From contig NC_067205.1 of NCBI RefSeq assembly GCF_026262505.1, positions 22,663,585 through 22,727,584 of the forward strand: 64,000 bases of DNA, in the 5' to 3' direction. Every line of letters begins with the position of its first letter. Position 1 is the first letter of the stretch. Shown in pieces: positions 60,290-64,000 of this stretch. The translations under genes were made by a program, and so were the position numbers. Source of the DNA: Trichomonas vaginalis G3 (lineage: Eukaryota > Parabasalia > Trichomonadida > Trichomonadidae). The notes under the pieces are model-generated. The model ran no database searches. It saw only the letters and a program-made list of their open reading frames with translations, and was not told where the DNA came from.

Positions 60290-61696
60290 ATGAAAGCTGC
60301 TTGTATTTATGCAGATGTATCAGATATAGATCTTCGGAGCGAATACTTACCAAATTATATGATCCTATCATATGAAAGCATCAAAAATGGCCTTTCAAAT
60401 CCTTTATTATTTCAAAATCAATTAAACCCATCGAAAATTATTATCGACTGCAATTGCAATGATGACGAATGTTTTAAACTAGGCAAATACCTTGGTATAA
60501 ATAAGTTTATTATACAATTAACTGGAAATATTTTGATAGAAATTGCTCAATTCATTTTACAAGCATTAAATGCAGATGAAGCGTTCGAATTTATTGTAAT
60601 ATGCGATGAATTTAACCAATGGATGCGTTTATCCGAGTTATGCAACAATAATAAGCGAATTACTTGTTGTCCTGTATTATCTAAGAATATTAAGGACAAT
60701 TTCTTTTGGTTTACAGTTCCTATTAGCTTTGTTATACTTACAAAATACCAATATGATGAAAAATGTAACATAAATCAAGAATGGATTCAATTTATACAAC
60801 AACTACATGAAAGAAATTGTGTATTTGTTTATTTATCAAACATGGATAATGTTGGAATACTACTTAATAATTTATCTTCTATTGTTTCAGATATAAATTC
60901 AAATTCTCCTTTAATTCAGAAAGCTGATTCAGTTTTACCACCAAAAGATATTGTCTGTCAAATATTTCAAATGATTTTAAGTGAAAAACCTGATTCTTCC
61001 CTTGGAATTTATAGTTTAATGATGGAAGAAATTTCTTTAGCAGCTGCGCAGTTGGGATTTACGAATTTGTCTCTTATATCAAAAGATAATATCGTTCTTA
61101 ATAAGCTTAAAGCTGTTTTTGGAGAAAAAATCAAAATAAAATTAGAAGATCTTAAAAATTCAAAGGCAGATTGTATGTTTCTTGATTGTTTTGATGGTTT
61201 TGGACAATACCCAGATATTCTTGCTTTAACAAATTGTTCCAGAATCATTCCATCAAAAATTGTCATAGAAATAATGCCTGTGATGTCACAATACTACTGG
61301 ATGTATAGTTCTGATGATAAATCTGATATATCTATTGTTAATCCTGCTTTCGCAATGAGTATCAGCGAACCAAAGTTATTATTTGAGATTTCAAAGCCAG
61401 AAGATGCAAATAAGAGTGCTAAAATTGATTTTATATCAAATGTAAATGCAATTCTACACGGATTTATGTGTAGAACTTCATTTTGTATCAATGAAAATGA
61501 TGAAATTTCAAATTGTTTCAATTTTATACCAATTTTGCATGCAGTAAAAGTAAGAAATGGTACTCCAATATCCTTTAGATTCGAAAGGAAATCAAATGGA
61601 AAGAAATTTTTCTTCCAATGGAATTTAACGAAGCCAGAGCTTTTACCAATACAAAACGCTAATGGTTGCTTATATAAATATGATGTTTGTTTGTAA
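60290..61696 (+). CDS. PRMT5 homologue, probably catalytically dead
   Basis: 468 aa from the ATG at 60290; earlier in-frame codons overlap the divergent gene. The C-terminal ~120 residues match the PRMT5 beta-barrel: VNAILHGFMCRTSF, FIPILHAVKVRNGTPISFRF, SNGKKFFFQWNL and NANGCLYKYDV. The N-terminal half corresponds to the PRMT5 TIM-barrel in position. In active PRMT5 the SAM motif is GAGRGPL and the double-E loop SELLGSFGDNE; here the aligned stretches read SSLGIYSLMMEEIS and LDCFDGFGQYP. The glycine motif and both catalytic glutamates are therefore not kept. I infer a pseudo-enzyme or scaffold, assuming these alignments are right. Confidence 0.75.
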   Translation: MKAACIYADVSDIDLRSEYLPNYMILSYESIKNGLSNPLLFQNQLNPSKIIIDCNCNDDECFKLGKYLGINKFIIQLTGNILIEIAQFILQALNADEAFEFIVICDEFNQWMRLSELCNNNKRITCCPVLSKNIKDNFFWFTVPISFVILTKYQYDEKCNINQEWIQFIQQLHERNCVFVYLSNMDNVGILLNNLSSIVSDINSNSPLIQKADSVLPPKDIVCQIFQMILSEKPDSSLGIYSLMMEEISLAAAQLGFTNLSLISKDNIVLNKLKAVFGEKIKIKLEDLKNSKADCMFLDCFDGFGQYPDILALTNCSRIIPSKIVIEIMPVMSQYYWMYSSDDKSDISIVNPAFAMSISEPKLLFEISKPEDANKSAKIDFISNVNAILHGFMCRTSFCINENDEISNCFNFIPILHAVKVRNGTPISFRFERKSNGKKFFFQWNLTKPELLPIQNANGCLYKYDVCL

Positions 61697-62035
61697 ATAG
61701 AGCTTAAATGTTATAAAATTATTAAATTTTTACATAATCATTATATATGAACTCAGAATACGTTAGTTTAAATCTAACAAGATCATTTGAGACCAAATGT
61801 ATAAATCTAAAAAGAATCAATAAAATTTCTGAAGATAAAATTCATTTTATATTCATGAAACTAAATAAAAATATGCAGCTCTATCAGTATGAAAAAGGTG
61901 TGGGATTTAGGTGTCTATGTTCAATATGAATTCCTCGGAAAATATAATTCTGACAATAAATTTCAGATAAAATAAAGTACAGGATAATATGATAATGAAT
62001 ATCACTTAATTGGGAGGTGTGATTTTTTTTTCCAC
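61697..62035. other. Intergenic; doubtful 60-codon frame
   Basis: A 60-codon plus frame (61747-61929, MNSEYVSLNL) starts at an ATG but has no recognisable feature; it is not called as a gene. Nothing else seen. Confidence 0.4.
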
Positions 62036-62047
62036 TCATTTTTTTTC
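62036..62047 (+). promoter_or_regulatory. Initiator-like box
   Basis: TCATTTTTTTTC, 12 bases before the ATG at 62060, preceded by CCAC; matches the trichomonad initiator pattern. Confidence 0.5.
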
Positions 62048-62059
62048 GAAAACAAAAAA

Positions 62060-63697
62060 ATGAGTGTTCAAGAATTCAAAACGATGCTCAAAGAAGATAC
62101 ATCGAATCTCATTGTTGTATTGTTCACAAGGGATGAAGATAAGGATGATGACTTTAACAAATACTTTGAAGAATTAAAGAAGAAAAACAATTACAAGTTT
62201 ACAGTGTTTTATGTACTTTATGTACAGGATGCTGCTGAAATCTTTAAACAATACGGCATTACAGGAGTTCCAACAATGATTGGCTTCTTTAAACGAAATA
62301 AAGTCGGAAGAATTGAAGGTGGAGATAAAGATAAACTTGCCGAACTCATTAAAAACAATGAGCCACAACTATATAAAGGCAAGGCTCGCGTTATTACTGA
62401 TGATGGCAAAGATGATAGTGAATATCTTGATAAATTAAGACGTCTTGCTGAACAACAAGCCGCACAAAGACCACCAGCGCCAAAACCATCCCCTAAAAAG
62501 CAAGCACAGCCTAAGTATACTCCTCCTGCTTCTCCAGTTAAAAAATCAAATCCAAAATGGGATGAAACAATAAGAAATAACATGCGTGGTGACCTTCTTG
62601 CATTAGAGTCACTTGATACAGAAGAGGAAATCGACAAATTACTTGATTATCTCGAAGCAATCGGAAAAGCAAATATAAGTTTCGATGATGTTCAAGTTTA
62701 TTGCATGGATATACGCGATGGTAAATTTACAATACCAGACAAGATCCCAGAACCTCAAAATACTGAACAAGAACAAGAATTTTCGATCAAAAAGGAATTG
62801 ACTCGGAAACAGAAAGAATTTGTCGAATTCTACAAAGCGATTGATGTTGATGAAAGCACTGCATACAATATCGCAAAGGATTTAGAAGATAATACAAGTG
62901 AAGACAGGTTGATTGAGAAATTAGGCGAATTCAACGATTATTGTGATATTATTCAGAACAAATCAATCGAATTATACGATGGTTTCATTTTACTTTGCGA
63001 ATATTTCGATATTTCTACATCATTTAACGAAATCAACGAAGGAAACCACAAAAACATTGATTCCGTTAAAGAATACATCAAAGAGTACATCAATAACCAG
63101 AAGAATAAGTTCTTTGCATCACAGAAAGTGAAACAACTCCTTAATTCACCACGATCTTCATCAATTTCACCATTTGATTATGGAAATGACAAAGAAGAAG
63201 AAGAACGAATCAGATGGGAGCGAGAATTCGCAATTCGAGAAGCAAAGAAGAAGCGTGAACAGCGTGATGAAGAGATCAGACACAAACTTGAGATCGCAGA
63301 GAAAATCAAACAACAGCGAGAATCAAACAAAAGAATTGAAGAACAAGAAAAGCGACAAAAACAAGAGAATTCATTAACAGCACAACAACTTTTGAACAAA
63401 GCACAACAGACGACATCCAGTGGTTCTAAGTGCAAAGTCGCATTGTTTGGAGATGGTCAGACATTCACATATTTGATGGTTACAGGTGACACAGTTGAAT
63501 CTCTCTTCGCAAAGTTATTTAACGATTTCCCAGAAGCGAAAGATAAAAACATTGTTTTGTTGCAAGATAAAACATGCGAAGTTGTCGAATACAAACTAAC
63601 AAACACACTATCAGAAATCGGAGTGAAAGGTTTCACAAAGTTCAAAATACAAGTCAAAGAAAAAGATTCTCCACTCACACAATCTCCAAATGAATAA
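62060..63697 (+). CDS. Thioredoxin-fold / coiled-coil / ubiquitin-like (UBX-type) protein
   Basis: 545 aa. Residues ~1-112 have a thioredoxin-like fold (LIVVLFTRDEDKDD; YGITGVPTMIGFFK with the cis-Pro). The CxxC is absent, so it is not an oxidoreductase. A Pro/Lys-rich linker (~130-160) is followed by two helical domains (~165-230 and ~250-320), a long Glu/Arg/Lys coiled coil (~375-450) and a C-terminal ubiquitin-like beta-grasp (~455-540, CKVALFGDGQTFTYLMVTGD; ending KGFTKFKIQV). The order thioredoxin-like, coiled coil, UBX resembles p97/Cdc48 cofactors (UBXD7/FAF-like). That role is inference. The stop overlaps TAAAAATAA, fitting the poly(A) rule. Confidence 0.7.
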   Translation: MSVQEFKTMLKEDTSNLIVVLFTRDEDKDDDFNKYFEELKKKNNYKFTVFYVLYVQDAAEIFKQYGITGVPTMIGFFKRNKVGRIEGGDKDKLAELIKNNEPQLYKGKARVITDDGKDDSEYLDKLRRLAEQQAAQRPPAPKPSPKKQAQPKYTPPASPVKKSNPKWDETIRNNMRGDLLALESLDTEEEIDKLLDYLEAIGKANISFDDVQVYCMDIRDGKFTIPDKIPEPQNTEQEQEFSIKKELTRKQKEFVEFYKAIDVDESTAYNIAKDLEDNTSEDRLIEKLGEFNDYCDIIQNKSIELYDGFILLCEYFDISTSFNEINEGNHKNIDSVKEYIKEYINNQKNKFFASQKVKQLLNSPRSSSISPFDYGNDKEEEERIRWEREFAIREAKKKREQRDEEIRHKLEIAEKIKQQRESNKRIEEQEKRQKQENSLTAQQLLNKAQQTTSSGSKCKVALFGDGQTFTYLMVTGDTVESLFAKLFNDFPEAKDKNIVLLQDKTCEVVEYKLTNTLSEIGVKGFTKFKIQVKEKDSPLTQSPNE

Positions 63698-63892
63698 AAA
63701 TAATTAAATTTATAATGTTTGATTAAATTAACATTTATTTTTTACAGTTATTATTCTAAATTTCACTAGAGAAACAATAAAATTAATGAGATCAATAAAA
63801 AATGTCCATATATCTTTTTGTATTTTCTTTTTCATTTGCATCTTCAATACTTTAAAATCTAGTTTTTGATTAAGGGTGCCCTTGTGCTCATT

Positions 63893-63904
63893 TCACTTTA
63901 TTTC
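63893..63904 (+). promoter_or_regulatory. Initiator-like box of the window-end gene
   Basis: TCACTTTATTTC, 5 bases before the ATG at 63910; strong match to the initiator pattern. Confidence 0.5.
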
Positions 63905-63909
63905 AGAGT

Positions 63910-64000
63910 ATGACAACAGGATTTGATGAGACATTGATGAATAGCCTTAAGCAACAGAATCGAAGATATGTAAGTGCACATTTAAATTGATAAAATATAT
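63910..64000 (+). CDS. 5' end of a gene, partial; possible intron
   Basis: ATG with a well-placed initiator box reads MTTGFDETLMNSLKQQNRRY, then GTAAGT at 63970 and a stop at 63988. Either a 26-aa peptide or, more likely, a first exon whose donor is GTAAGT with the gene continuing beyond the window. Known trichomonad donors are usually GTATGT-like, so the splice reading is uncertain. Confidence 0.35.

Overview
This window is AT-rich eukaryotic nuclear DNA with mostly intronless genes. Initiator-like TCA[C/T]TTT or TCAATTT boxes lie 10-40 bases upstream of several start codons, and the contents include a BspA-type leucine-rich-repeat relic, an ankyrin protein and a Polinton/Maverick element. 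Together these indicate a trichomonad (Parabasalia). The low GC content suggests a Tritrichomonas-like species rather than Trichomonas vaginalis, but I cannot settle the species from sequence alone.

Left part (1-9.4 kb): one uncharacterised host gene (225-1793). It is followed by a repeat-rich segment in which a block was duplicated: a secreted sialyltransferase-like membrane protein gene (7829-9421, plus a broken partial copy at 3142-3850) next to beta-helix-like cysteine-rich proteins (copies near 4.0 and 6.3 kb). Two more copies of the beta-helix family lie on the other side of the Polinton (53.1-55.5 kb, opposite strand).

Middle part (9.4-33.3 kb): host housekeeping and family genes separated by DNA transposon relics. 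The genes are a coiled-coil protein, a Vps8-like propeller/solenoid protein, two cysteine-rich membrane ORFs split by one in-frame TGA, an alpha/beta hydrolase, an ankyrin protein, a type I surface protein, a protein kinase, phosphatidylinositol synthase and a C2-like protein. Element family B has three ~1.05 kb copies, one of them with an exact 9-bp target duplication. Family A has one whole copy and one truncated inverted copy abutting a B copy. Several small hairpin or MITE-like families share TTAAGGG ends or CATACGATTATTTT stems.

Polinton (33,379-52,710; 19.3 kb): the boundaries are set by exact 6-bp AATTAT target duplications and terminal inverted repeats beginning AGTAGTAT. Its parts are a double-jelly-roll-type capsid remnant, a packaging-ATPase remnant, a phage-tail-collar-like fibre gene, a KilA-N gene, a primase-SF3 helicase, a retroviral-type integrase, a protein-primed DNA polymerase B containing an HNH-like cysteine cluster, two small amphipathic paralogues and several unknown genes. 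It is a fossil with roughly six to eight coding breaks overall, although the fibre, primase-helicase and integrase frames look whole. Iteron-like 8-bp arrays are repeated around the KilA-N and primase-helicase genes.

Right part (52.7-64 kb): beta-helix copies, an RNF126-like E3 ligase, a Sar1 GTPase, a small membrane protein, a GT61 glycosyltransferase head-to-head with a PRMT5 homologue that appears to lack the catalytic motifs, a thioredoxin-like/coiled-coil/ubiquitin-like protein, and the start of a gene running off the window.
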